This document shows, in pieces, positions 16,878 through 25,784 of a stretch of DNA of 64,000 bases (position 1 is its first letter; each line of letters starts with the position of its first letter). Made by a program: the position numbers and the translations under genes. The notes beneath the pieces were generated by a model that did not search any database, was not told the DNA's origin, and saw nothing but the letters and a program-made list of their open reading frames with translations. The DNA lies in assembly GCF_040219635.1 (NCBI RefSeq), contig NZ_JAVJSC010000004.1, positions 248,001 through 312,000 of the forward strand, in the 5' to 3' direction. This DNA comes from Pyruvatibacter sp. (lineage in GTDB: Bacteria; Pseudomonadota; Alphaproteobacteria; CGMCC-115125).

Positions 16878-18164
16878 ATGCCCAACAATGCAGACCTTCT
16901 CTCCCGTCGCACCGCTGCCGTCGCACGCGGCGTTGCCACCGCTACGCCGGTCTTTGCAGACCGTGCGGAGAACTCCGAGCTGTTTGATGTTGAGGGCAAA
17001 CGCTACATCGACTTTGCTGGCGGCATTGCAGTGCTCAACACCGGGCACCGCCACCCCAAAGTGGTTGCTGCCGTCGAGGCCCAGCTCGCACGCTTTACGC
17101 ACACAGCGTTTCAGGTATCAGCCTACGAACCCTACATAGAGCTGGCCGAACGGCTCAACGATCTTGCGCCTATTTCAGGCCCGACAAAATCCATCCTCTT
17201 CACCACCGGCGCGGAAGCCACGGAAAACGCTGTGAAGCTGGCGCGCGCTGCCACCGGCCGAAGTGCGGTGATCGCATTCACGGGCGGTTTTCACGGGCGC
17301 ACCATGTTGACCATGGGGCTCACAGGCAAGGTGCTGCCGTACAAGCACAAGTTCGGCCCGATGCCCGGCGGCATTTTCCATGTGCCGTTCCCCATTGCCT
17401 CGCACGGTGTCAGCGTTGACGACACGTTGAAGGCGCTGGAATTCACATTCCGGGCAGACGTCGGGCCAAAGGATGTAGCCGCCATCATCATCGAACCCGT
17501 GCAGGGCGAAGGCGGTTTCCATCAGGCTCCTGCCGAGCTAATGCAGGCGCTACGCCGTATCTGCGACGAGAACGGCATCATGCTCATCTCCGACGAAGTG
17601 CAGGCTGGTTTTGCGCGCACCGGCAAGATGTTCGGCGTCGAACACTATGATATCGAGCCAGACCTCATTGCGGTTGCCAAATCTCTGGCAGGCGGACTGC
17701 CGCTGTCCGGCGTCATCGGCAAAGCAGACGTGATGGATGCGGCCGACCCCGGCGGACTGGGTGGCACATATGCCGGCAGCCCGCTTGCCTGCGCCGCGGC
17801 CCTTGCCGTGCTGGATGTTATCAAAGAAGAAAATCTTCTTGAGCGCGCCAACACGATTGGTGATCGCATTAAGGCGCGTCTGCACGAGACGTCAAAGCGC
17901 AATGACACATTGCCGATCTCCGCCATTCGCGGCCCCGGCGCCATGGTCGGTTTTGACATTGTCAAATCTGCCGGTAGCGACGAGCCGGATGCTGATGCCA
18001 CCAAGCGCGTGACAGCAGCAGCGCTTGAGAAGGGCCTCATCCTTTTGTCGTGTGGCGTGCATGGCAACACCATCCGCGTGCTCGTGCCCCTCACCGTGTC
18101 GGACGACGTGCTGGAAGAGGGGTTGGATATTCTGGATGCTTCGCTGACGGACGCACGCCAGTAG
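16878..18164 (+). CDS. gabT: 4-aminobutyrate-2-oxoglutarate aminotransferase (class III, PLP)
   Basis: 428 aa. Class-III aminotransferase landmarks: LFTTGAEATENAVKLARAATGR, FTGGFHGRTMLTMGLTGK, AAIIIEPVQGEGGFHQAP, LISDEVQAGFARTGKMF, and the PLP lysine in DLIAVAKSLAGGLPLSGVIG. It transfers the amino group of GABA (or 5-aminovalerate or a similar omega-amino acid) to 2-oxoglutarate, giving succinate semialdehyde. The ATG at 16878 is preferred over 16860, since the conserved sequence begins there. It is co-transcribed with gabD 37 bp downstream from a sigma-54 promoter. The match to GabT is close, but related omega-aminotransferases share all of these motifs. Confidence 0.88.
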   Translation: MPNNADLLSRRTAAVARGVATATPVFADRAENSELFDVEGKRYIDFAGGIAVLNTGHRHPKVVAAVEAQLARFTHTAFQVSAYEPYIELAERLNDLAPISGPTKSILFTTGAEATENAVKLARAATGRSAVIAFTGGFHGRTMLTMGLTGKVLPYKHKFGPMPGGIFHVPFPIASHGVSVDDTLKALEFTFRADVGPKDVAAIIIEPVQGEGGFHQAPAELMQALRRICDENGIMLISDEVQAGFARTGKMFGVEHYDIEPDLIAVAKSLAGGLPLSGVIGKADVMDAADPGGLGGTYAGSPLACAAALAVLDVIKEENLLERANTIGDRIKARLHETSKRNDTLPISAIRGPGAMVGFDIVKSAGSDEPDADATKRVTAAALEKGLILLSCGVHGNTIRVLVPLTVSDDVLEEGLDILDASLTDARQ

Positions 18165-18201
18165 ACCCGTCCTCCCGGACCATATTATCAGGACACAGCC
18201 G

Positions 18202-19683
18202 ATGCTACGCGATCTCTCGGACAGCTCCCTTTTGAAGTGCAAAGGGTTCGTCGATGGCAAGTGGATCAACAGCGCGCGGCAGGAAAGATTTGCAGTCCGC
18301 AATCCTGCGACCAGTCAGCGCATTGCCGAAGTTGAAAGCCTGGACGCCCACGACACGCGCCAGGCAATAGCTGCTGCCCAAAAGGCGATGCCCGCATGGC
18401 AGGCCCTGCCCGCCCGCGAACGGTCAGCAGTGCTAAAGCGCTGGTTTGATCTCATCATGGAAAATCAGGAAGACCTGGCGCTCATCATGACTGCCGAGCA
18501 GGGCAAGGTGCTCGCTGAATCGCGTGGCGAGATTGCCTATGCCGCATCTTTCATCGAGTGGTTTGCTGAGGAAGGCAAACGCGTTTACGGCGACATCATT
18601 CCAGCGCCCCAGACAGATCGTCGGGCGTTGGTCCTCAAGCAGCCCGTCGGCGTGGTCGCAGCCATCACACCGTGGAACTTTCCCACTGCCATGATTACCC
18701 GCAAGGCAGCGCCTGCATTGGCTGTCGGGTGCGCCATCGTCATCAAGCCTGCCGCGGAAACGCCCTTGTCAGCACTGGCGATTGCCGAACTGGCGCAGCG
18801 TGCCGGTCTGCCTGCTGGTCTTCTCAATATCGTGCCGACAGGTCATGCCAAAGACGTGGGCGATGAGATGACGCAGAACCCAATAGTCAAAAAGCTGTCC
18901 TTCACCGGCTCCACACCGGTTGGCAAAATGCTGATGAAGCAATGCGCCGATACCGTGAAGCGCACATCAATGGAACTTGGCGGCAATGCCCCGGTCATCG
19001 TCTTTGACGACGCCAATCTTGAAAAAGCTGTGGCAGGTGCTGCCGGCTCCAAGTTCCGCAACTCCGGCCAGACCTGCATCTGCGCCAACCGCATTCTTGT
19101 ACAGGCGGGCATCTATGACGCCTTCGTTGAAAAACTGGTTGAGACCGTCGGCGACTACCGTCTTGGCAACGGGCGCGACAAGGAAAGCACTCACGGCCCG
19201 CTCATCAATCCAAAGGCAGTGGCAGACGTGACAGCCCTTGTTGAGGACGCCGTTGCCAAGGGGGCGACGATAAAGATCGGCGGCGTTCACAGCACTCTTG
19301 GTGGCTGCTTCTTTGAGCCAACAGTTCTCACCGATGTCAATCAGACCATGCGGCTGGCACGCGAGGAAATATTCGGTCCCGTTGCCCCGATCTTCAAGTT
19401 CGAGACAGAAGCAGAGGCCATTGCCCTTGCCAACGATACCGAGTTTGGTCTCGCGTCCTACGTATACACTCGTGACATCGGTCGCGTGTGGCGCGTCGCG
19501 GAAGGCATCGAATACGGCATGGTCGGCGTCAACGAAACGGCAATCACATCCGATGTCATCCCCTTCGGTGGTGTAAAGGAATCCGGTCAGGGGCGCGAAG
19601 GATCTAAATACGGCCTCGATGACTATCTTGAGATGAAGTATGTCTGCATGGGCGACTTGAACGCCTATGACGTGGCCCCCTGA
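18202..19683 (+). CDS. gabD: Succinate-semialdehyde dehydrogenase (NAD(P)+)
   Basis: 493 aa aldehyde dehydrogenase of the GabD group. Substrate/cofactor segments: ITPWNFPTAMITRKAAPALAVG, FTGSTPVGKMLMK, catalytic Glu in MELGGNAPVIVFDDA, catalytic Cys in FRNSGQTCICANRILV. It oxidises succinate semialdehyde to succinate, completing the route begun by GabT, and feeds the TCA cycle. It lies in one operon with gabT under the sigma-54 promoter. No clear intrinsic terminator follows; a 6-bp CCCGTC/GACGGG hairpin at 19731-19748 lacks a T-tract. Confidence 0.92.
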   Translation: MLRDLSDSSLLKCKGFVDGKWINSARQERFAVRNPATSQRIAEVESLDAHDTRQAIAAAQKAMPAWQALPARERSAVLKRWFDLIMENQEDLALIMTAEQGKVLAESRGEIAYAASFIEWFAEEGKRVYGDIIPAPQTDRRALVLKQPVGVVAAITPWNFPTAMITRKAAPALAVGCAIVIKPAAETPLSALAIAELAQRAGLPAGLLNIVPTGHAKDVGDEMTQNPIVKKLSFTGSTPVGKMLMKQCADTVKRTSMELGGNAPVIVFDDANLEKAVAGAAGSKFRNSGQTCICANRILVQAGIYDAFVEKLVETVGDYRLGNGRDKESTHGPLINPKAVADVTALVEDAVAKGATIKIGGVHSTLGGCFFEPTVLTDVNQTMRLAREEIFGPVAPIFKFETEAEAIALANDTEFGLASYVYTRDIGRVWRVAEGIEYGMVGVNETAITSDVIPFGGVKESGQGREGSKYGLDDYLEMKYVCMGDLNAYDVAP

Positions 19684-19932
19684 TTTCCCGCCAAGTTCGA
19701 TTAGAGTTTTTCCCTTATGGAAGGATGTTGCCCGTCAGCGCCGACGGGATTGATTGAGTTGATTGTTTAGCTAGTAAGACCTTCCAAGGCGGCCCAGAAT
19801 ACGCATTGCTGTGCGTTTTCCCCCTAAAGCCCATTACATCTGCCTAGGTATCAAGAACAAGCCGACCTATGACCGATGGCAACTATCTGTCTCGCGCGCC
19901 GCCTCCAAAGGAATGACTATGCAGCCGGGGCT

Positions 19933-20072
19933 CGAAACAGTCTCAGCCACTCTCGAACTAGTCTCTACACCAAATTTCTTGGAAATTTGGATGTCTCAAA
20001 ACACCTAGCGGAGATTCTCGGGACTATTGGACAATCTCGGCAGCAAAAAGTGCCACCAAATTGTCTCTATAC
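19933..20072 (+). repeat. GTCTC dispersed repeat, copy 2
   Basis: Tandem units CGAAACAGTCTC (19933-19944) and CGAACTAGTCTC (19954-19965), 21 nt apart; AAATTTGGAT at 19983-19992; CGGAGA at 20009-20014; GTCTCTATAC at 20063-20072. Offsets from the first GTCTC (43, 69, 123) equal those in copy 1, and the first two equal those in copy 3. Followed 78 nt later by the 325-bp block. It sits at the left edge of the accessory region. Confidence 0.72.
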
Positions 20073-20149
20073 TGACCATTTGCCTGCTATCCGATTGTAG
20101 TTTCGGACAAAACACAAATTTTCATACCTGTTAAGACGACCACTTGGAT

Positions 20150-20475
20150 GGCTGGCTGTGCAGAGCCAAGAACGAGAACCGGTCTCCTCCACAAATTCCC
20201 TGTTAAACGGGAATTTGCAGGGAAATTTCGTCATTTTGCCTGCGGGCTGGGGCACAAAGAGCACAAAAATGGCTTGGCATCAGCCGTTTCTCATAACTTC
20301 GGCAAACATGGAACAGGGAATTTTCGATTTAGGAACTGGGAAAACAATAGGGGTATCAGCGAGCAGCCTTACGCAAATTCAAACTCTGCGGAGTCGTGAC
20401 GGAAACGCCTTAGCGGAATGGTTGCATCGAAGGCTTAAACGCCCGGCCGCCTGATAATTCCCGAAAGTATAACGT
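20150..20475 (+). repeat. Conserved 325-bp repeat block, copy 2
   Basis: Second copy of 1912-2238, same orientation. Here it is not enclosed by the 19-bp inverted repeats, so the block is older than, or independent of, the MITE-like element at 1628-2277. Together with copy 2 of the GTCTC repeat it fills most of the 987-bp space between gabD and the CBS-domain gene. Confidence 0.78.
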
Positions 20476-20601
20476 CCCAGACAGTCTCACTTTCGCCCGC
20501 AGCACGCCGGTCGCTCGAGCGTATTGGGGGCTCCGCTCCCGACGCGCTCGCGACGCTGCAAAACATCAATTATGAAATGGGCAGACTCTCGAAATAACTG
20601 A

Positions 20602-20623
20602 GGGACCGGAGGTTCTCAGGTCA
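20602..20623. mobile_element. Solo IS end (IS3-type terminal sequence)
   Basis: GGGACC-N4-GGTTCTCAGGTCA, matching the sequence at 33782-33804 (GGGACC-N5-GGTTCTCAGGTCA), where it adjoins a broken IS3-family orfA. No transposase remains here. Both ends have the same orientation. Confidence 0.5.
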
Positions 20624-20670
20624 TTAAGCGCGGAAGGAGGAGCAGATGTCATTAAAACGTTGGGCCATTC

Positions 20671-21174
20671 TCACAGAATTAGAGTGATAGCGATTGTATA
20701 AAGGCCAATACCCAATGCGATCAGTATAGGGTAATACGCATCCTTCAAGCCCGATCGTGCAAGTGTCGTGGCTTGGGTCATTAGCTCTGGCCAAGTATAT
20801 GAAACAAAATCTCCTTGGCTCATCATGGCGACAAGTTTTCCGTCTTTATCTGTGATTGGAAGCCGTCGGAACCGCTCGTTTGACATGATGCGCAGCCAAT
20901 CGAGCAATTCGTCATCTTCGCTCGCGACCCGAATGCTCGTTGTCATAATGTCGGAGAGTTTCGTCGTCGCTGCATCACGACCCTCCGCGACTAGACGACG
21001 GTATATGTCTCTTTCTGTGACCAATCCCGCGACGGTGTGATCAGGGTTGACCACCACGATTGATCCAAAATTCTTCGCGCTCATTGCTTTGACCGCAGAG
21101 AGAACATCTTGGTCTGGCGGACCGATTAACGGCTTGGGTTTTGATGCGTATTCCGCTCGCTCTTTGATTTTCAC
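20671..21174 (-). CDS. CBS-domain protein with C-terminal membrane helix
   Basis: 167 aa. Two CBS motifs in tandem (about residues 15-70, SAVKAMSAKNFGSIVVVNPDHTVAGLVTERDIYRRLV, and 80-130, DELLDWLRIMSNERFRRLPITDKDGKLVAMMSQGD) form one Bateman module that would bind an adenine nucleotide. The C-terminus is one hydrophobic helix (about 147-167, YYPILIALGIGLYTIAITLIL), so the protein is probably anchored to the inner membrane. Its partner is unknown. It lies alone at the left end of the accessory region. Confidence 0.8.
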   Translation of the reverse strand: MKIKERAEYASKPKPLIGPPDQDVLSAVKAMSAKNFGSIVVVNPDHTVAGLVTERDIYRRLVAEGRDAATTKLSDIMTTSIRVASEDDELLDWLRIMSNERFRRLPITDKDGKLVAMMSQGDFVSYTWPELMTQATTLARSGLKDAYYPILIALGIGLYTIAITLIL

Positions 21175-21520
21175 GCGGCTTCTCCCGATCTAAGGGTCTT
21201 GCTGATTGCAACTACATAAATTGTACGGACACGGGATGAATTTGGACTACACCTTGGCTCTCCCAACACCAGCGCCTTTCTTCTCTGGTTCTCAATCGAG
21301 GTCAAAATCCGCGTGTTGGCCCAAGCCCCCAAACACGAAATCTTCAGGCGCTCTGACTTTCTTCCAACTCCCGCACACGGACCATTCAGCGGAGCAGCTT
21401 GCATAAAGCCGTAGCAGTCAACACAGCTGTACGCGGCGAGAGGGCGAGCGACAGAACGCCGCGCCGCTCATCCGCCTGTTGGCTGGCAACGTAAGGTGTC
21501 GAGGACCAGGAGGGAAAGCG
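21175..21520. other. Intergenic stretch without a recognisable gene
   Basis: The 346 bases lie between divergent genes (CBS protein leftward, DCC protein rightward). I see no convincing ORF, repeat or RNA. A ribosome-binding site AGGAGGG at about 21507-21513 serves the DCC gene. Confidence 0.5.
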
Positions 21521-21994
21521 ATGCAAGAAACATCGGCGAGTCGTGTCAGTTCGCCTGAGAACCAGCGGCATGCTGAATGCCCGGTAGAACAGGTCCGCGA
21601 CGATGGCATTACCGTCTTCTTCGACGGGTCATGTCCCCTGTGTACCCTCGAGATCAGCCACTACAGTCGGCTTGGCGGCGGCGAAAGCCTAACACTGGTA
21701 GATGTGGCAGGAGGCCAAAACGACATTGGAGCAGACCTATCTTCTGCAGAGGCAATGAAGCGGCTTCATGTCCGCTTGCCGAATGGTGAACTGGTTTCGG
21801 GGGCTCGAGCATTCGCAGCCATATGGAACCGAGTATCAGGATGGCGATGGGCCGCCAGCGCTACAAGTTTGCCCGGTGTCATGTTTCTTCTTGAGATTGC
21901 CTATCGCGCTTTTCTTCCGCTGAGGCCGTTTCTGTCTTCACTTGCAGCCAAGTTGGGGGCGCGCTCACATCAATCTCGAAACAATCCACCCTAG
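21521..21994 (+). CDS. DCC-family (DUF393) thiol-disulfide oxidoreductase-like protein
   Basis: 157 aa. The family signature D-G-x-C-P-x-C is visible as FFDGSCPLCTLEI at about residues 30-42, with the redox-type CxxC pair, followed by a thioredoxin-like fold. The C-terminal part has a hydrophobic stretch (PGVMFLLEIAYRAFLPLRPFL). The biochemical role of the family is poorly known. The ATG at 21521 is chosen because of AGGAGGGAAAGCG just before it; an earlier in-frame ATG at 21479 lacks a site. Confidence 0.82.
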   Translation: MQETSASRVSSPENQRHAECPVEQVRDDGITVFFDGSCPLCTLEISHYSRLGGGESLTLVDVAGGQNDIGADLSSAEAMKRLHVRLPNGELVSGARAFAAIWNRVSGWRWAASATSLPGVMFLLEIAYRAFLPLRPFLSSLAAKLGARSHQSRNNPP

Positions 21995-22087
21995 TCCAAA
22001 AGCTACCTGTAAACATTGTTGAGCCCAGATGACGAAACCCTCTGTGAGGTAACCATTTGAGTTGCCCGCTCAATGAACAGCATCAAC

Positions 22088-23074
22088 TCAAGGCCAGATA
22101 ACGAAGACGTAAGCCATGTAACCGAGCAGAAGCGCCCCTCCCTCCCATCGAGCGATCTTGAGGCCGGTCCAAGCGAAAGCAATCAGAAGTGCTGATACTC
22201 CGATCATCACCAAGTTGTCGAAGTTCAGTATCTCCGAAGGAACCGCGCTAGGCGCAATTAAGGCAGTGGCACCGCCAATGCCGAGAATATTATAGATGTT
22301 CGAGCCTACGATGTTACCAAAAGCAACGTCGCCCAGACGACGGACTGCAGCGAGGACGGACGTCACGAATTCCGGGAGAGACGTTCCAACTGCGACAATA
22401 GTCAGGCCGATGACCGTCTCAGAGATCCCGAAGGACTGGGCGACCGTGACAGCTCCGTCCACGAGGAAAGTGCCCCCGGCCACAAGAAGCACCAACCCAG
22501 CGACCGCGATCATGATTGGCAAGAGGATAGATTGCGTCTTGTTGGCAGCTATTGCTGTGCCTGGGTCAGCGGCCTGAAGAGCGGTAGCCTTATCATAGAC
22601 CGCACCGTGATCCACGGCGCGCTGAACCTGACGCTCCTGCCTGAATGCTGTGTAGACGTAGAAAATCAAGGCGAGGATGAAGATCGCTCCGAGCCATCGC
22701 CCCATCTCCATGACGGTCGAAAGTGCAGCAAAGGCGGCTGAGACTGCAACCATCACCACCCCATCGCGTTTGAGAGCCGAGGATGTGACGACAATCGGAT
22801 ATAGGATTGCGGATGCGCCGACGATCAAGAGTACATTGGCAATATTCGATCCTACAATATTGCCGAACGCGATACCGGGCGCCCCAATACGTGCGGCCTG
22901 AACCGACGTCACCAGCTCTGGTGTGGACGTTCCGAAGCCAACGAGCGTGAGACCAACGATCAGCGGCGACACCCCGAATCTGCTCGCGATCTGTACGGCA
23001 CCGCGCACGAGAAGGTCTCCGCCGACGACAAGCAAAGCAAGCCCCCCAAAAAGTGGCAGCCATGTGTCAAACAT
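22088..23074 (-). CDS. Calcium/sodium antiporter (CaCA family, YrbG-like)
   Basis: 328 aa, about ten membrane helices arranged as two inverted halves. The alpha-repeat signatures are present in both halves: VGFGTSTPELVTSVQAA (about residues 45-61) with FGNIVGSNIANVLLIVG, and VAVGTSLPEFVTSVLAAVRR with FGNIVGSNIYNILGIGG. These form the cation-binding site of K+-independent Na+/Ca2+ exchangers. A central cytoplasmic loop (about 145-180) separates the halves. It is a single gene with no obvious operon partner. Confidence 0.92.
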   Translation of the reverse strand: MFDTWLPLFGGLALLVVGGDLLVRGAVQIASRFGVSPLIVGLTLVGFGTSTPELVTSVQAARIGAPGIAFGNIVGSNIANVLLIVGASAILYPIVVTSSALKRDGVVMVAVSAAFAALSTVMEMGRWLGAIFILALIFYVYTAFRQERQVQRAVDHGAVYDKATALQAADPGTAIAANKTQSILLPIMIAVAGLVLLVAGGTFLVDGAVTVAQSFGISETVIGLTIVAVGTSLPEFVTSVLAAVRRLGDVAFGNIVGSNIYNILGIGGATALIAPSAVPSEILNFDNLVMIGVSALLIAFAWTGLKIARWEGGALLLGYMAYVFVIWP

Positions 23075-23239
23075 TCGCGTTCCTATTGCAGATAATTCGA
23101 GGTCAACTTTTCACACTAAGGCTAGGTGACAAGCGCCTTCTGCTCTTCCGTGAACCTTGTACGCCTCATGTCAGTAGCCTTTGGATAACTACACCATTCA
23201 CTATAGACTGAGCTATCAATAGAGGTGTCTGTTTCGCCA

Positions 23240-24451
23240 ATGAAAAACGCCCTTGCAAATTTGCATTCTACGCTAGGCGCTTCCCAGCTCACTGCAGATG
23301 GTGCCCTTGCCGTGGTCAATGTCGTGGAGAAGATGCACGCGAATATTGCTGCAGTTTCTCCTCCCTTGGGCCACAGCCCCCCACGCAATGCCAGAGGCAT
23401 TGCGGGATTCGTATATGGCTGTGTTAGGGGCACGATTCAGGCAACAGGGTTTACCATTGAACAGGCGCTCAGGACTCTGGAACATGCTGTAGCGCCTGCC
23501 GACCCAAATTGGCTAACTGACGGATTCATATCTGCGTTGAACGGTGTATGCGGCGATCACCTGCAGGCAAGGCGCAACCCTCTCGCTCTCAAGATGGAAT
23601 TCAGGTCGCAGGGGCGGCCAATTGGTACCGATGGCGGCCCAGCACGAAACAACGCTGCAACCTCCAAGAACAGGTTGCTTATCCTGATTCACGGCCTGTG
23701 CATGAGTGACTTGGCCTGGCTGCGACAGGGGCATGACCATGGGACCGTTCTAAGCGAGGAACTGGGCCTCGTACCCGTCTATCTGAGATACAATTCTGGC
23801 CGACATATTTCACAGAACGGTCAGGAGTTGGCCCACCAGATTGAGAGTCTGGTTGAAGAGTGGCCAGAACCGCTCGAGGACGTAATAATTCTGGCCCATA
23901 GCATGGGTGGTCTGGTGGCAAGAAGCGCTATTCATCATGCGTTTCTTGACCGAAAGTCTTGGCCTAACCTTCTGCGTTCTGTCGTTTTCCTCGGCACACC
24001 ACATCACGGCGCGCCGCTGGAGCGAGGTGGCAACTGGCTGCTGAACCTTCTGGACAAGAGCCCCTATTCAAGCCCTATCGCTGGAATTGGCAATGTCCGA
24101 AGCGCGGGCATCACAGACCTTAGTAATGGGAGTTTACTGGAGGACGATTGGAGGGATGTAAATCGTTTTACAAAACGAACTGCATTGCCCGAAACCGTGC
24201 CGCTTCCAAAGAGTATCAATTGTTTCGCTGTGGCGGCGTCTTTGAACGAGAGGTCACGACCTTGGCTTGACGAGACTATCGGCGACGGCCTTGTACCCGT
24301 GGCAAGCGCGCTGGGTAAGAGCCATCATCCGAACCGAGACCTCGGGTTTTCAGAGGAGAACACGTGGGTCGGCATGGGCTTGAACCACTTAGATTTGCTG
24401 AATGATGCAGCTGTTTATCGGCAGATAGCCGACTGGTTGCGGCGCGACTAA
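23240..24451 (+). CDS. Alpha/beta-hydrolase, lipase/PGAP1-like
   Basis: 403 aa. An N-terminal helical segment of about 120 residues with no family I recognise is followed by a lipase-like hydrolase: LLILIHGLCMSDLAW (oxyanion strand), the nucleophile elbow AHSMGGLVARSA (Ser), FLGTPHHGAPLERGGNW as in PGAP1/LipA-type lipases, an acid candidate in IGDGLVP, and a His near LNHLDLLND. It has no signal peptide, so it is probably cytosolic. The N-terminal region is rich in Ala and His. Start choice is uncertain: GTG at 23225 or ATG at 23240. GC is lower than in the flanking core genes, consistent with acquired DNA. Confidence 0.78.
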   Translation: MKNALANLHSTLGASQLTADGALAVVNVVEKMHANIAAVSPPLGHSPPRNARGIAGFVYGCVRGTIQATGFTIEQALRTLEHAVAPADPNWLTDGFISALNGVCGDHLQARRNPLALKMEFRSQGRPIGTDGGPARNNAATSKNRLLILIHGLCMSDLAWLRQGHDHGTVLSEELGLVPVYLRYNSGRHISQNGQELAHQIESLVEEWPEPLEDVIILAHSMGGLVARSAIHHAFLDRKSWPNLLRSVVFLGTPHHGAPLERGGNWLLNLLDKSPYSSPIAGIGNVRSAGITDLSNGSLLEDDWRDVNRFTKRTALPETVPLPKSINCFAVAASLNERSRPWLDETIGDGLVPVASALGKSHHPNRDLGFSEENTWVGMGLNHLDLLNDAAVYRQIADWLRRD

Positions 24452-24634
24452 GACAGCGCGGCCGACAGTTGGGTGTGCGCCACAGTTGGCTAGTTCGGCA
24501 CAGCGCCCCAACACCTCTCGACAAGTGCACCCGTAAACCAAATGGATTTCAGGTCAGGCAAGATTTGACATGACCGCAGCGCGGGCCTTCTCAGAGCACT
24601 GTGATCGCACCTTCGCCCACGGATCCAGTAAACC

Positions 24635-24793
24635 TCATGCTGCTCCGAGGGTGACGAGCCTCCGTGATGCAGCCAGCAAATACGCGACAACCGAATTGCT
24701 GGCGCGGCGAGGTTTATCGCTCGCACCCACAAGGGCAATGGTTTCTGTGGTGTCAAAGATCGCGCGTAGGGCGTTGTCTGAATAAATTCTCAT
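24635..24793 (-). pseudogene. Truncated CoA-binding protein (YccU-like) remnant
   Basis: The frame reads MRIYSDNALRAIFDTTETIA then LVGASDKPRRASNSVVAYLL, ending in TGA at 24635-24637 after 52 residues. This matches the N-terminal third of CoA_binding_2 proteins (IRxIL..TIALVGAS.KP.R.S..V...L), which are normally about 140 aa with a Rossmann fold. The expected continuation into the second strand is missing, so it is a broken gene. It explains most of the 560-bp gap between the lipase-like gene and the HD-GYP gene. Confidence 0.65.
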
Positions 24794-25011
24794 CTAAGTG
24801 TCAAGCTGCGAATAACCAGCACAATAACACTGCATTGTATTGCTGCGTCCAGAACGCCTTTTCGGCGGTCTAAATCTGCGCTTCATTTGTTCTCCGAGTG
24901 TTACCCTCTATTGGCCACAATCCCTATACAAGTATTGGTAACAGCCACTAAATAGTTTGCTTGATAGAGTATTTGAGGTCAGGAGGATGCCAGTTGGCTG
25001 TCACCGGGATT

Positions 25012-25656
25012 ATGAATGCAATAGAGCTTGATGCTGTGGACTGCGTCCACAGCGCGCAGGATGCGTCGGATCGCCATACAGCAGACCATGAACTTGCCGT
25101 TGGTGAGTTGTCATCTCATCTGGGCTTGGTTTTGGGTTTACCGAAAGATGATGCGTTGGCCCTTGGCTACGCCGCCCGCCTGCACGACATTGGCAAACTG
25201 GCGGTGCCATCGTCGATACTTCATAAGTCGGCACCTCTGACAGTAGCTGAACAGCGTATCATGCATGTTCATTCGCAGGCGGGTGCTCAGATTTTGCAGG
25301 CAACACAAAATCTGCTGATGAGGCTCGCTGCACCGATTGCCTTGGAACATCATGAATACATAAACGGCTCAGGCTATCCGCATGGTCTGAGCGGATATGA
25401 AATCAGTTTGGCGGCACGGATTGTCACCGTGTGCGACGTTTATGATGCTCTGAGAGATACGCGGTCGTACAAAAAGGGCATGAGCCACAAGATTGCGTGT
25501 CATCTGCTTGAGGAAGGCGATAGCCGTATCTCGCCTTGCATGTTTGATGACAAAGTACTGCGCGCGTTTTTAGAGCATGCAGAGGAGCTCGAATCCATCT
25601 ACGCAGCTGGTCAGGCGCGTAAGGTGGCGCGTAATACCAGTCAGGCTTTTCTCTAG
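25012..25656 (+). CDS. HD-GYP-domain protein (c-di-GMP phosphodiesterase-like)
   Basis: 214 aa, a stand-alone HD-GYP domain without a sensor domain. Visible motifs: the first metal His in DRHTADHELAVGEL, the HD pair AARLHDIGKLAVP, a further His in HSQAG, and HHEYINGSGYPHGLSG, where the usual HHExxDGxGYP has Asn for the first Asp. Then ARIVTVCDVYDAL. It probably hydrolyses c-di-GMP or a related cyclic dinucleotide; the D-to-N change leaves activity open. The ATG at 25012 begins just before the domain. A weak hairpin with a T7 tract (25668-25696) follows and may be the terminator. Confidence 0.82.
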   Translation: MNAIELDAVDCVHSAQDASDRHTADHELAVGELSSHLGLVLGLPKDDALALGYAARLHDIGKLAVPSSILHKSAPLTVAEQRIMHVHSQAGAQILQATQNLLMRLAAPIALEHHEYINGSGYPHGLSGYEISLAARIVTVCDVYDALRDTRSYKKGMSHKIACHLLEEGDSRISPCMFDDKVLRAFLEHAEELESIYAAGQARKVARNTSQAFL

Positions 25657-25743
25657 CTCTCGTCTAACGATCCTCCCAGCTTGGGTCGCTTTTTTTGTTA
25701 AGTGACCGGATACCCTCTCACCTGAGCCCCAACGTTCATCCAG

Positions 25744-25760
25744 TCAGGGGGCAGAGCAGT
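25744..25760. mobile_element. Solo IS3-type end
   Basis: TCAGGGGGCAGAGCAGT is identical over 17 bases to the end of the IS3 fragment at 35604-35620. No transposase sequence accompanies it. It is probably the scar of a lost insertion. Confidence 0.45.
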
Positions 25761-25784
25761 TGCAGAGCAACGATGGCTTGCAGC

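Noticed and set aside
19731..19748. CCCGTC/GACGGG hairpin after gabD as a terminator
   Set aside because: Six-bp stem without a T-tract, too weak to call.
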